NCBI GenBank assembly: GCA_040112665.1
Contig: CP157796.1
Location: 2,071,501-2,135,500, forward strand
Direction of reading: 5' to 3'
DNA length: 64,000 nucleotides
Source: Oceanicaulis sp.
GTDB taxonomy: Bacteria > Pseudomonadota > Alphaproteobacteria > Caulobacterales > Maricaulaceae
Shown here: positions 8,265 through 15,837 of the stretch, in pieces
How positions within the stretch are numbered: the first letter of the stretch is position 1
How the letters are laid out: every line of letters begins with the position of its first letter
Program-made: the position numbers and the translations under genes
Notes under the pieces: generated by a model
What the model saw: only the letters and a program-made list of their open reading frames with translations
Databases searched by the model: none
What the model was told of the DNA's origin: nothing

Positions 8265-8810
8265 CTACCCGGCGCGGTCGGCTTCGATGTGCAGATTGAC
8301 CGTGACGCGGGGCCCGACATCCGACCAGCTCGACCCGCCGACGCCGAATTTCGCCCGCTCGATCGTGAACGAGCCGTCAGCTACGGCGCGGTCGCCGTCG
8401 ATCTCGAGGGTGAAGGGCAGGGTCAGCGGCTGAGACTGTCCCTTGATGGTCAGCGTGCCGACCGCCTCGTAGCCGCTGTCGGTCGCGCGGATGTCCTCAG
8501 AGACGAAGCGCGCTTCGGGATGGCTCTCTACGTCGAGGCCCGCGCCGCTTTGCATGTTCGAGGCGTATTGCGCGTTCGACAATTCCGCCGACCCGGTGCG
8601 GACCGTCGCGTCGATGCGGGCGGCGTCGAGGTTTTCCGGATCCAGGGTGATCTCGGCGGAGAAGTCCTGAAACGCGCCGGTGAAGCCCGACCCGAACGCG
8701 GTCACTTCGAACCCGACCGTGCTGGCTTCGGTGTCGACCACCCAGTCGGTGGCGAAGGCCGGCGCGGCGAAAAGCGCGGCGGCGGCGAAGGCGGTGAGCG
8801 TGCGGCGCAT
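8265..8810 (-). CDS. YceI-family periplasmic lipocalin-like protein (copy 1)
   Basis: Secreted YceI-family protein of 181 residues. YceI folds as a lipocalin-like barrel that binds polyisoprenoids, such as ubiquinone precursors. A clean signal peptide ends near residue 20 (AAPAFA). The family core follows: DTEASTVGFEV, the long central strands and LTIKGQSQPLTLPFTLE, ending with FGVGGSSWSDVGPRVTV. Third gene of a minus-strand run after a second yceI and a cytochrome b561. The pairing of YceI with b561 is known from E. coli yceJ-yceI and suggests a membrane quinone redox role. ATG 8810 is set by the signal peptide. Confidence 0.92.
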   Translation of the reverse strand: MRRTLTAFAAAALFAAPAFATDWVVDTEASTVGFEVTAFGSGFTGAFQDFSAEITLDPENLDAARIDATVRTGSAELSNAQYASNMQSGAGLDVESHPEARFVSEDIRATDSGYEAVGTLTIKGQSQPLTLPFTLEIDGDRAVADGSFTIERAKFGVGGSSWSDVGPRVTVNLHIEADRAG

Positions 8811-8916
8811 GAGCGTGTCCTGAGTTCCTTGCGAGTGTTTCGCAACAGATACGCCGCTCGCGCCGCCGCGCAAGGCCGGGCACGGAAACGTGACGCTTCC
8901 GGCCCGGAAACAGACC

Positions 8917-9537
8917 TCAGGCGCGGTCCTGCCTGGGCGCGTTCAGGCCCGGGATCATCCGGGTCAGAACGCCGTCGCGGTCGAGGAAGTGGTGCTTGAG
9001 CGCCCCGCCGGCGTGAAGCGCCAGCAACACCAGGATCACCCAGCCCCCTGCGCCGTGCGCCGAGCCTGAAAACGCCTGAAAGTCGCTGGTCTGCGGCACG
9101 GGCAGCTTGGGCAGGGCGACCTCGTTGAACAGCAGGATCGGGAACGCATCCCCGAACGCCGACGCGGCGACATAGCCGCCCAGCGGCACGCCGATCATCA
9201 CCGCGTAGAAGGCGACATGGGCGAAACGGGCGAAATACCGTTCCCAGGTCTTCATATGGCTCGGCAGCGCAGGCGGCTTGTGAGTCAGCCGCCAGGCGAG
9301 CCGGCCCAGCGACAGCAGAAGGATCAGGATGCCGACCGTCTTGTGCCAGTTATAGGCGGCGCCGACCTGCTCGAAGGTCGTCTCGCCGGTCGCCAGGCCC
9401 TCGCGCAGGCCTTCCATCCACCAGCCGAAGAAGACCATGCCGACCAGCAGGAAGGCGATGGTCCAGTGAAAGGCGATCGCGACCGCCGAGTAGCGGCCCG
9501 AGGGCGCGGCGGGAGAGGGGGCGACGGCGTCGGACAT
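8917..9537 (-). CDS. Cytochrome b561 (YceJ-like)
   Basis: Four-helix diheme b-type cytochrome of 206 residues in the inner membrane, able to move electrons between the quinone pool and a periplasmic partner. Transmembrane helices lie at about residues 22-42, 62-80, 105-125 and 165-185. Candidate heme-ligand histidines are in AIAFHWTIAF (helix 1), YNWHKTVG (helix 2), RFAHVAFYAV (helix 3) and LLALHAGGALKHHFL (helix 4). It lies between two yceI genes, 11 bp after the upstream copy, so the three are probably one operon. The electron donor and acceptor are unknown. Confidence 0.93.
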   Translation of the reverse strand: MSDAVAPSPAAPSGRYSAVAIAFHWTIAFLLVGMVFFGWWMEGLREGLATGETTFEQVGAAYNWHKTVGILILLLSLGRLAWRLTHKPPALPSHMKTWERYFARFAHVAFYAVMIGVPLGGYVAASAFGDAFPILLFNEVALPKLPVPQTSDFQAFSGSAHGAGGWVILVLLALHAGGALKHHFLDRDGVLTRMIPGLNAPRQDRA

Positions 9538-9548
9538 GAACGTCTCCT

Positions 9549-10157
9549 TCAGTCCTTCAGAAACTCGGCTTCGATTAGAACGCGGACTTCGTCGCCGATA
9601 AAGTTCCCCGGAAGCCGGCCGACGCCGAATTCGGTGCGGTTGATCGTCGCTTTGGCCTTAAATCCCGCTGCCCGCCGGCCTTCCAGCGGGTTGAAGACTG
9701 CGCCGTAAAACTCTGTTTCCAATACGACCGGCCGGGTTTCGCCCTTCAAGGTGAGCGTTCCATGGACGCGGCCGGTGGTCTCCCCGGTCACTTCGATACG
9801 GGTCGATTCAAACACGATTTCCGGACGGGCGCCGGCGTCGAACCAGCCCGCACCGCGCAGCGTCTCGTCGAAATCGGGATCGCCGGTGGAGACCGATCCG
9901 GCCTCCACGATCGCGGTGAGCTGCGCGGCCTCGGGGTTCGCCGGATCGAAATCGAGGCTCGCCCGCACCGTGTCGAAGCGGGCGGTGTACCAGCTCAGCC
10001 CCATGTGCCGGACCTGCCAGAGCACGCTGGTGTGCGCAGGATCGAGCGACCATTCGCCGGCGGGTAGCTCCGCCGGGTCGGTGCTGGGCGTGGAGACGCA
10101 GGCCGTCGCGCTGAAAACGGCGAGGCCGCTCAGGATTGCAGCGAGGCTGGATCGCAT
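9549..10157 (-). CDS. YceI-family lipoprotein (copy 2)
   Basis: Second YceI-family protein, 202 residues, but with a lipoprotein signal: hydrophobic residues 4-18 lead to the Cys of SATACVST, so it should be lipid-anchored rather than soluble like its partner. The barrel core is clear (LDPAHTSVLWQVRHMG, GTLTLKGETRPVVLET, NRTEFGVGRLPGNFIGDEV). First gene of the yceI - b561 - yceI operon, with gaagga upstream of ATG 10157. The two YceI proteins share the family pattern but are clearly diverged, which suggests separate roles (membrane-bound versus soluble carrier) rather than a recent duplication. Confidence 0.92.
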   Translation of the reverse strand: MRSSLAAILSGLAVFSATACVSTPSTDPAELPAGEWSLDPAHTSVLWQVRHMGLSWYTARFDTVRASLDFDPANPEAAQLTAIVEAGSVSTGDPDFDETLRGAGWFDAGARPEIVFESTRIEVTGETTGRVHGTLTLKGETRPVVLETEFYGAVFNPLEGRRAAGFKAKATINRTEFGVGRLPGNFIGDEVRVLIEAEFLKD

Positions 10158-10222
10158 GTCGGACGTCCTTCGAGGCTTTGCGCAGTAAGCTAGCGCGGCC
10201 GCCTGCGGGCGCCACACCATGC

Positions 10223-10250
10223 TTGCCGACGCTCGGCCGGGGCGTATACA
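10223..10250 (+). promoter_or_regulatory. Candidate sbtA promoter
   Basis: TTGCCG (10223-10228) and TATACA (10245-10250), 16 bp apart, lie just before sbtA. Initiation about 7 nt after the -10 box would leave only about 4 nt before the ATG at 10261, and no Shine-Dalgarno is visible, so sbtA may be leaderless. Motif-based only. Confidence 0.35.
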
Positions 10251-10260
10251 CAGCCCGCCC

Positions 10261-11238
10261 ATGGATATTTTCGCGCTCGCCTTCGCCAATCTCACCTCGC
10301 CGCCGGTGCTGTTCTTCGCGCTCGGCGTGTTTGCGGGCGTCGCGCGCTCCGATCTCAGCGTGCCCCAGGCGGTCGCCAAGGGGCTCGCGCTCTATCTGAT
10401 GCTCGCGATCGGCTTCAAGGGCGGGGTGGAGGTCTCCAAGGCCGGGCTCAGCGTCGATCTTCTGCTCGCAGCCCTCGCAGGCGTGGTGCTGAGCTTCGCG
10501 ATGCCGCTGATCGCGTATTTCCTCCTGCGCAATTTCACAAAGCTCGACCGGACCACCGCGGCCGCCAGCGCGGCGCATTACGGCTCGATCTCGGTGGTGA
10601 CGTTCGTTGCGGGCTCGGAGTTTCTGACGCTCACCGGGCTCGTCTATTCAGGCCATATGGTCGCCGTGCTCGCGCTGATGGAGACGCCGGCGATTCTCAC
10701 CGGGCTCCTTCTCGCGGGCCGCAGCACGGCGGGCGAGGACCAGTCCGCCCGCGGCGATCTCATCCGCGAGGTCGCGCTCAACGGCTCGGTCGTCCTTCTG
10801 ATGGGCGCGTTCTTCATCGGCTGGATCTCCGGCGAGCCGGGCATGGCGCGCCTCGATCCGTTCGTGAACGGCATCTTCCAGGGCGTGCTGGCGCTGTTCC
10901 TGCTCGACATGGGCATTGTCGCCGCCAGGCGTTTGTCCGGCGCGAAGAAGCTCGGCGTGGCCGGCGCGATCTTCGGCGCGGTGATGCCGCCCATCGGCGC
11001 GACCTGCGCGCTCGGGGTCGCCGCGCTGATCGGCATGAGCCCCGGCGACGCCGCCGCCCTGATGATCCTTGCGGGCAGCGCGAGCTATATCGCGGTGCCG
11101 GCGGCCATGCGCATCGCGCTGCCGAAAGCGGACCCGTCTGTGTATCTGACGCTTTCGCTGGCGATCACCTTCCCGTTCAATCTCACCGTGGGCATCCCGC
11201 TATATGCGGCCGCGGCCCGGCTCGTGCTCGGAGGCTGA
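10261..11238 (+). CDS. sbtA: Sodium-dependent bicarbonate transporter SbtA
   Basis: Member of the SbtA/DUF897 family, inner-membrane Na+/HCO3- symporters best known from the cyanobacterial carbon-concentrating mechanism. The 325-residue protein is almost entirely hydrophobic, with about ten transmembrane segments arranged as two inverted halves. Family motifs include LAIGFKGGVEV (about residues 52-62), AHYGSISVVTF and the late AGSASYIAVPAAMR. It is followed 2 bp later by the matching PII-like regulator sbtB and then by a Na+/H+ antiporter operon. No carboxysome, RuBisCO or carbonic anhydrase gene is in view, so the imported bicarbonate would serve carboxylases of heterotrophic metabolism or pH control. 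Some homologues may carry other anions. Confidence 0.9.
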   Translation: MDIFALAFANLTSPPVLFFALGVFAGVARSDLSVPQAVAKGLALYLMLAIGFKGGVEVSKAGLSVDLLLAALAGVVLSFAMPLIAYFLLRNFTKLDRTTAAASAAHYGSISVVTFVAGSEFLTLTGLVYSGHMVAVLALMETPAILTGLLLAGRSTAGEDQSARGDLIREVALNGSVVLLMGAFFIGWISGEPGMARLDPFVNGIFQGVLALFLLDMGIVAARRLSGAKKLGVAGAIFGAVMPPIGATCALGVAALIGMSPGDAAALMILAGSASYIAVPAAMRIALPKADPSVYLTLSLAITFPFNLTVGIPLYAAAARLVLGG

Positions 11239-11240
11239 GA

Positions 11241-11549
11241 ATGGCGCGCACCACCGCCAAGAAGATCATCGCCATCGTCGAGTCGCCCCATCTCAAGCGC
11301 CTCATCGAGATGCTGCGCAGCTGCGGCGTGGGCGGGTTCACCGTGCTTGAAGGCCGCGAAGGGTCCGGGCTGACCGGCGACTGGCGCAGCGAGGACATCG
11401 TCGCCGCCGCCGAGATGAAAATCGTGCTCTCGGTCATGAAGCCCGAGACCGCCGAGAAGGTCTTTGAAAAGGCCGGCCCCTTCTTCGAGCGCTATCCGGG
11501 CATCATCTACGCCCACGACGTCGAAGTGGTGCGCGCGCACCGTTTCTAG
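11241..11549 (+). CDS. sbtB: PII-like regulator SbtB
   Basis: PII-superfamily protein of 102 residues, the usual partner of SbtA. In cyanobacteria SbtB trimers bind adenine nucleotides (cAMP, AMP, ADP, ATP) and dock on SbtA to gate bicarbonate uptake. The ferredoxin-like core is visible: KIIAIVESPHLKRLIEMLRS at the start, a T-loop region GREGSGLTGDWRSEDI (about residues 45-60) and the final strand YPGIIYAHDVEVVR. No GlnB uridylylation tyrosine motif is seen, which separates it from the nitrogen PII proteins. The 2-bp gap from sbtA implies co-translation and stoichiometric control. Confidence 0.9.
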   Translation: MARTTAKKIIAIVESPHLKRLIEMLRSCGVGGFTVLEGREGSGLTGDWRSEDIVAAAEMKIVLSVMKPETAEKVFEKAGPFFERYPGIIYAHDVEVVRAHRF

Positions 11550-11709
11550 ATCACGCCTGGGCGGACGCGGGGTTTCCCCACGCCTGTCATGGTGAAGAAT
11601 CCCGGCAGGTCGCAACCGGTTTTGCTGGAAATCCCGGCGAAGCCTGGTCTAGAACCCCGCCAACCACAGCGCCCGCGTCCGCGATGCGCGTCACAAGAAA
11701 CGGGGAGTG

Positions 11710-12216
11710 ATGGCCTTGGCTCGAAGGCTGATCTACATCGTGCTGCTGACCGTGGTGCTGGCCGCGCTCTGGCTGCTGCTGTCGGGCAAGTGGACGCACA
11801 TCCTGCTGCTCAGCGTCGGCGCCGCCTCGGTCGTCGCCTCGGTCTGGATGACCGTGCGCATGGGCGTTCTGGACGGCGAGGCCGCGCCCTTCGGCGGACT
11901 GCCGCGCTTCCTGAGCTACTGGATCTGGCTGGGCGGCGAGATCTTCAAGGCCAACATCGCAGTGGTGCGCCTGGCGCTGGCGCCGGATCTGAACATCAAG
12001 CCGGTGATGACCCGCGTGGCGGCCGGCCGGGGCAGCGATCTGGCCCGGACGACGTTCGCGAACTCGATCACCCTGACGCCGGGCACCGTGACCGTCGAGG
12101 TCGAGCAGACCGGGTTCCTGGTCCACGCCCTTGATGAAAACTTCGCCGATCAGGACGCGTTCCGCGACATGGAGCGCCGGTCTATCGGGGCGGCGGACAA
12201 GGAGGCGGGCGCATGA
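11710..12216 (+). CDS. mrpE: Mrp-type Na+/H+ antiporter subunit E
   Basis: MrpE/MnhE subunit (168 residues from ATG 11710; a GTG at 11707 is also in frame) of the multisubunit cation/proton antiporter in the inner membrane. Two or three transmembrane helices occupy the first ~85 residues. The soluble part carries the family signatures FANSITLTPGTVTVEV and GFLVHALDE. It is first in a tightly packed ten-gene operon, 160 bp after sbtB, and the next start overlaps its stop (ATGA). The family role is assembly and stability of the complex; the complex as a whole exports Na+ (or K+) in exchange for protons. Confidence 0.94.
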   Translation: MALARRLIYIVLLTVVLAALWLLLSGKWTHILLLSVGAASVVASVWMTVRMGVLDGEAAPFGGLPRFLSYWIWLGGEIFKANIAVVRLALAPDLNIKPVMTRVAAGRGSDLARTTFANSITLTPGTVTVEVEQTGFLVHALDENFADQDAFRDMERRSIGAADKEAGA

Positions 12217-12533
12217 TCATGTTCGCTGTCGATTTCGCCGTGGCGGCCATGCTGGCTGTCGGAATGGCGTTGATTCTCGCCCGGCTTTTCGTCGGGCCGA
12301 CGCTGTATGACCGGGTACTGGCGGTGAACGCCTTCGGCACCAAAACGGTGCTGTTCCTAGTCGTGTTCGCGCTGATGGCCGGCGAGACCGCCGCGATCGA
12401 CATCGCGCTGCTCTATGCGCTGGTGAACTTCATCGCGACGATCGCGATCCTGAAATTCTTCCGCTATCGCTCGCTCGAGGTCGCGCTCTCCCAGATGGCG
12501 CTGCGCCGCGCCGTGGACCGGGAGGACGACTGA
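12213..12533 (+). CDS. mrpF: Mrp-type Na+/H+ antiporter subunit F
   Basis: MrpF/MnhF subunit, 106 residues with three transmembrane helices. Family features are ARLFVGPTLYDRVLAVNAFG (about residues 25-44) after helix 1 and the GETAAIDIALLYALVNF helix. ATGA overlaps with mrpE upstream and with mrpG downstream indicate translational coupling. MrpF sits at the periphery of the complex next to MrpG and MrpE in known structures. The gene order E-F-G at the front of the operon, with the large subunits at the end, is the reverse of the Bacillus mrpABCDEFG order. Confidence 0.95.
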   Translation: MIMFAVDFAVAAMLAVGMALILARLFVGPTLYDRVLAVNAFGTKTVLFLVVFALMAGETAAIDIALLYALVNFIATIAILKFFRYRSLEVALSQMALRRAVDREDD

Positions 12534-12892
12534 TGGCCGCGCTCATCATCGACGTCGCGTTGGACATCGTTTCGGCCACCCTGATGCTCACCGGAGCGGT
12601 CTTCGTCATGGCCGGCGCGCTGGGCATGCTGCGCCTTCCTGATTTCTACACCCGTCTTCACGCCGCCGGGGTCACCGACACGCTGGGCGCGGAGATGATC
12701 GTCATTGGCCTGATGCTGCAGACCGGCTGGTCGCTGGACACCGTCAAGCTCGCGCTTCTGGGCCTGTTCGTCTTCCTGACCAGCCCGACCGCGACGCACG
12801 CCACGGCCAACGCGGCCTACAAGGCGGGGCTCAAGCCCGTGCTGACCCGATTCCGGCCGCGCGGCGACGACGGAAAGGGAGGCGCGCGGTGA
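12533..12892 (+). CDS. mrpG: Mrp-type Na+/H+ antiporter subunit G
   Basis: MrpG/MnhG subunit of 119 residues with three transmembrane helices. The family signature GALGMLRLPDFYTRLHAAGV (about residues 29-48) is intact, including the LPDFYTRLHA core near the membrane surface, followed by TDTLGAEMIVIGLML. Starts inside the mrpF stop and its own stop overlaps the GTG of the next gene. A conserved structural subunit required for a full Mrp complex; its presence argues against this operon being respiratory complex I, which has no MrpG counterpart. Confidence 0.95.
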   Translation: MAALIIDVALDIVSATLMLTGAVFVMAGALGMLRLPDFYTRLHAAGVTDTLGAEMIVIGLMLQTGWSLDTVKLALLGLFVFLTSPTATHATANAAYKAGLKPVLTRFRPRGDDGKGGAR

Positions 12893-13449
12893 CGTTCGAC
12901 TATACCCAGATCTTCGATTACGCCCTCCTGCTGATGATGCTGGCGGTCGGTGTGGCCGTGATCCGGCTGAAGAACCTGTTCGCCATCGTCATGCTGACCG
13001 GCGTGTATTCGCTTCTCTCGGCGGCCTGGTTCGTGTCGCTGGACGCGCTGGACGTGGGCTTCACCGAAGCGGCGGTCGGTGCGGGCATCTCCACGGTGCT
13101 GCTGCTGGCGGCGATGCTTCTGACCGCGCGCGAGTGCGAACCGGTGAGCGCGATCCGGCACTGGGCGGCGCTGGCGGTGACGGGGGCTGCGGGCTTCGCG
13201 CTGTTCTACGCCCTGCCTGACATGCCCGAGTACGGCGCGCTCTCCAGCCCGGTCAATTCCGGCGTGGGCATGGAGTACATGATGCGCACCGCCGAGGACA
13301 TTCACATCCCCAACGTCGTCACCGCGGTTCTGGGCTCCTACCGGGGCTTCGACACCATGGGCGAGGTGTTCGTGGTGTTCGCAGCCGGCGTGGGCGTGGC
13401 GCTGCTGATGGGCCTTTCGGGACGCCGCAAGGAAGGGGTCGACGAATAA
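12889..13449 (+). CDS. MrpA C-terminal-like subunit (DUF4040 / MbhD-MbhE)
   Basis: A free-standing 186-residue protein corresponding to the C-terminal end of canonical MrpA. The first half (about residues 8-85) is a DUF4040/MbhD domain, with AVIRLKNLFAIVMLTGVYS and TEAAVGAGISTVLLL. The second half has the MbhE-like RGFDTMGEVFVVFAA near residues 145-160, with the conserved Asp and Glu. Five to six helices in total. Start is GTG at 12889 overlapping the mrpG stop. In Bacillus these domains are fused to the N-terminal antiporter module; here they are separate, as in archaeal Mbh/Mbs complexes. Expected role is part of the ion pathway between large subunits. Confidence 0.88.
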   Translation: MTFDYTQIFDYALLLMMLAVGVAVIRLKNLFAIVMLTGVYSLLSAAWFVSLDALDVGFTEAAVGAGISTVLLLAAMLLTARECEPVSAIRHWAALAVTGAAGFALFYALPDMPEYGALSSPVNSGVGMEYMMRTAEDIHIPNVVTAVLGSYRGFDTMGEVFVVFAAGVGVALLMGLSGRRKEGVDE

Positions 13450-13892
13450 TGGCGCCGCACCTCATCCTGCGGGTCGTGGCCAAGCTGCTGATCCCGCTCA
13501 TTCTCGTTTTTGGCTTCTACGTCCACTTCCACGCCAAGTACGCGCCCGGCGGCGCGTTCCAGGCCGGCGTGATCCTGGCCGCGGCGCTGATCCTTTATGC
13601 GCTGATCTACGGCATGGAGGCCGCCCGCAAGGCCGTGCCGCCCTGGGCGGCGCGCGTGACCATGGCGCTGGGCGCGTTCATCTTCGCGGCGGTGGGGTTC
13701 GTCTCGCTGGTCTTCGGGGAGAACTTCCTCGATTACGATCCCCTGCACCCCAATCTCGAACTCGCCCGCGGCCAGTATATCGGCATCGTGCTGGTGGAGA
13801 TCGGCGTGCTGATGACCGTCACCGCGGTGATCATCGCGATCTTCTACGCCTTCGCCGGACGCAGCCCGGAAATCACCGAGGAGGATTGGTGA
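13449..13892 (+). CDS. mrpB: Mrp-type Na+/H+ antiporter subunit B
   Basis: MrpB/MnhB subunit of 147 residues with four transmembrane helices. The family core FGFYVHFHAKYAPGGAFQAG (about residues 21-40) is present, including the GGGFQxG-like turn typical of MnhB domains, followed later by ENFLDYDP and IGIVLVEIGV. Overlaps the preceding gene by one base (TAATG) and is one base from mrpC, so co-translated. Structural partner of the DUF4040 and MrpC subunits. Confidence 0.94.
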   Translation: MAPHLILRVVAKLLIPLILVFGFYVHFHAKYAPGGAFQAGVILAAALILYALIYGMEAARKAVPPWAARVTMALGAFIFAAVGFVSLVFGENFLDYDPLHPNLELARGQYIGIVLVEIGVLMTVTAVIIAIFYAFAGRSPEITEEDW

Positions 13893-13893
13893 G

Positions 13894-14298
13894 ATGATCG
13901 AGCTCGTCGCAGAGCGGCTGCCCTTCGTGGCGGCGATCATTCTGATGATGGTCGGCCTGTACGCGCTGATGGCCACGGGCAATCTGGTCAAGCGCATGGT
14001 GGGCCTGACCCTGTTTCAGACCTCGGTGTTCCTGTTGTTCATCGCCATGGGCAAGGTGTTCGGCGGCGGCGCGCCGATCCTCGACTACAAGAAGCTCAAG
14101 GCCGACTCGCTCGACCCCTCCACGCTTTACGCCAACCCGCTGCCGCAAGTGCTGATCCTCACCGCGATCGTGGTGGGCGTGGCGACGCTGGCCATGGGGC
14201 TGGCGCTGGTGGTGCGCATCCGGGAAGCCTACGGCTCGATCGAGGACGACGCGATCGCCGAGGCCGATTACGCCATCGAGCTCGAGAAGGGCGTGTAG
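13894..14298 (+). CDS. mrpC: Mrp-type Na+/H+ antiporter subunit C (NuoK-like)
   Basis: MrpC/MnhC subunit, 134 residues, homologous to complex I NuoK. Three transmembrane helices are visible; helix 1-2 carries VGLYALMATGNLVKRMVGL and the third region has LPQVLILTAIVVGVATLAMG, the typical signature around the loop-to-helix proline. Compared with NuoK it has an extra polar loop with two lysines (DYKKLKADS). Sits between mrpB and the first large antiporter subunit with 1-3 bp gaps. Expected to lie at the interface that links the large antiporter-like subunits to the small ones. Confidence 0.94.
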   Translation: MIELVAERLPFVAAIILMMVGLYALMATGNLVKRMVGLTLFQTSVFLLFIAMGKVFGGGAPILDYKKLKADSLDPSTLYANPLPQVLILTAIVVGVATLAMGLALVVRIREAYGSIEDDAIAEADYAIELEKGV

Positions 14299-14301
14299 GC
14301 C

Positions 14302-15837
14302 GTGTTCGATCCTGTGTTTCTTCCCGCCGCCATCGCGGCGCACGCGCCTGCGATCCTGGTCGCGGTGCCGTTGCTTCTCTCCACCGTCGCCGCCGCCCAG
14401 CCTTCGGGCAAGGTCGGCTGGGCGCTGGCGCTGACCGGCGTGTTCGTCGCGCTTCTGTGCGCGATCGAGCTCGTCTTCGCCACGCGCGCCGAGTTCGCCG
14501 TCGTCTCCTACGCCATGGGCGGCTGGCAGCCGCCCTTCGGCATCGAGTTCCGCATCGACGGGCTCAATGCCGCGATCCTGCTTCTGCTGTCCGTGATCGG
14601 CCTCCTGGCGCTGATCTTCGGCGCGGCCAGCGTCGAGGACGAGATCGGCAAGTCCAAGCGTTCGCTGTTCTACGCCGCCTTCCTGTTGTGCTTCTCCGGC
14701 CTGTCGGGGGTGGCGATCACCGGCGACGCCTTCAACCTTTTCGTCTTCCTCGAGATCAGCTCGATCGGCACCTATGCGATCATCGCCATGGGCTGGCGGT
14801 CCGACCGCCGGGCGCTGACGGCGTCGTTCGATTATCTCGTCATGGGCACGATCGGGGCGACCTTCTTCGTGATCGGGGTGGGCTTCCTGTACATGGCCAC
14901 CGGCACGCTCAACATGGCCGACATGGCCGTGCGTATCGGCGAGCTCTCAGGCAATCGCGTCGTCGAGGTGGGCTTCGCCTTCATCCTGGTGGGCATCGGG
15001 CTCAAGGCCGCGCTTTTCCCGCTGCATCTGTGGCTGCCGAACGCCTACGCCTTCGCGCCGAACTTCGTGACGACCTTCCTTGCCGCGACGGCCACCAAGG
15101 TCGCCTTCTACGTCATCATCCGGTTCAGCTACGACGTCTTCACGATCGACTCCGGTTTCGTGGCGAACGCCATGACCTTCGTGATCACGCCGCTGGCCAT
15201 CGCGGGCATGCTGATCGCCTCGGCCCAGGCGCTGTTTCAGGCCGATACGCGGCGGCTGCTCGCCTATTCCTCCGTGGCGCAGGTCGGCTACATGCTGCTG
15301 GGTCTGGGGATCGCGACCGGGGCCGGCGTCACCGCGGGCGTGCTGCACCTTCTCAACCACGCCCTGATGAAGGGCGCGCTGTTCATGGCGCTGGGCGCGT
15401 TCGCGATCAGCTACGGCGTGCGCCGGATCGACGACCTCAAAGGGCTCGGCCAGGCGATGCCGGCGACCAGCGCGGCCTTCACCATCGGCGCTCTCAGCCT
15501 GATCGGCGTGCCGTTCACGGTGGGCTTCATCTCGAAATTCTACCTCGTTCAGGCCGCGCTGGGCGCAGGCTGGTGGTGGGCGGTCGCGGCGATCCTCGCA
15601 AGCTCGGTGCTGGCGGTGTTCTATTGCTACCGGATGCTGGTCGCGCTCTGGGTCAGCCCGCCGCTCAGCCCTGAGCACCGGCCCAACGGGCATGTGCGCA
15701 AGGCCCCGATGACGATCCTCGTGCCGATGTGGATCCTCGCGCTCGCCAATCTGTGGTTCGGGATCGACGCCGGACCGATGGTCGATCTGGCCCGCACCGC
15801 GGCCGAAGCGGCGATCAACGGAGGGCTGGCGCGATGA
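14302..15837 (+). CDS. mrpD: Mrp-type antiporter large subunit D (NuoN/MrpD-like)
   Basis: First of three large antiporter-like subunits, 511 residues and about 14 transmembrane helices. The proton/cation channel residues of the family are visible: the helix-5 glutamate in NLFVFLEISSIGTYA and the helix-7 lysine in GIGLKAALFPLHLWLPNAY. A second-half KxxLAY-type segment RRLLAYSSVAQVGY is also present, with HLLNHALMKGALFM. GTG start at 14302. Overall closest in pattern to MrpD. ATGA overlap with the next gene. Works in the membrane as one of the ion-translocating units. Confidence 0.94.
   Translation: MFDPVFLPAAIAAHAPAILVAVPLLLSTVAAAQPSGKVGWALALTGVFVALLCAIELVFATRAEFAVVSYAMGGWQPPFGIEFRIDGLNAAILLLLSVIGLLALIFGAASVEDEIGKSKRSLFYAAFLLCFSGLSGVAITGDAFNLFVFLEISSIGTYAIIAMGWRSDRRALTASFDYLVMGTIGATFFVIGVGFLYMATGTLNMADMAVRIGELSGNRVVEVGFAFILVGIGLKAALFPLHLWLPNAYAFAPNFVTTFLAATATKVAFYVIIRFSYDVFTIDSGFVANAMTFVITPLAIAGMLIASAQALFQADTRRLLAYSSVAQVGYMLLGLGIATGAGVTAGVLHLLNHALMKGALFMALGAFAISYGVRRIDDLKGLGQAMPATSAAFTIGALSLIGVPFTVGFISKFYLVQAALGAGWWWAVAAILASSVLAVFYCYRMLVALWVSPPLSPEHRPNGHVRKAPMTILVPMWILALANLWFGIDAGPMVDLARTAAEAAINGGLAR

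Noticed and set aside
10261..11549. Possible carbon-fixation locus around sbtAB
   Set aside because: No RuBisCO, carboxysome shell or carbonic anhydrase gene occurs in the flanking sequence.
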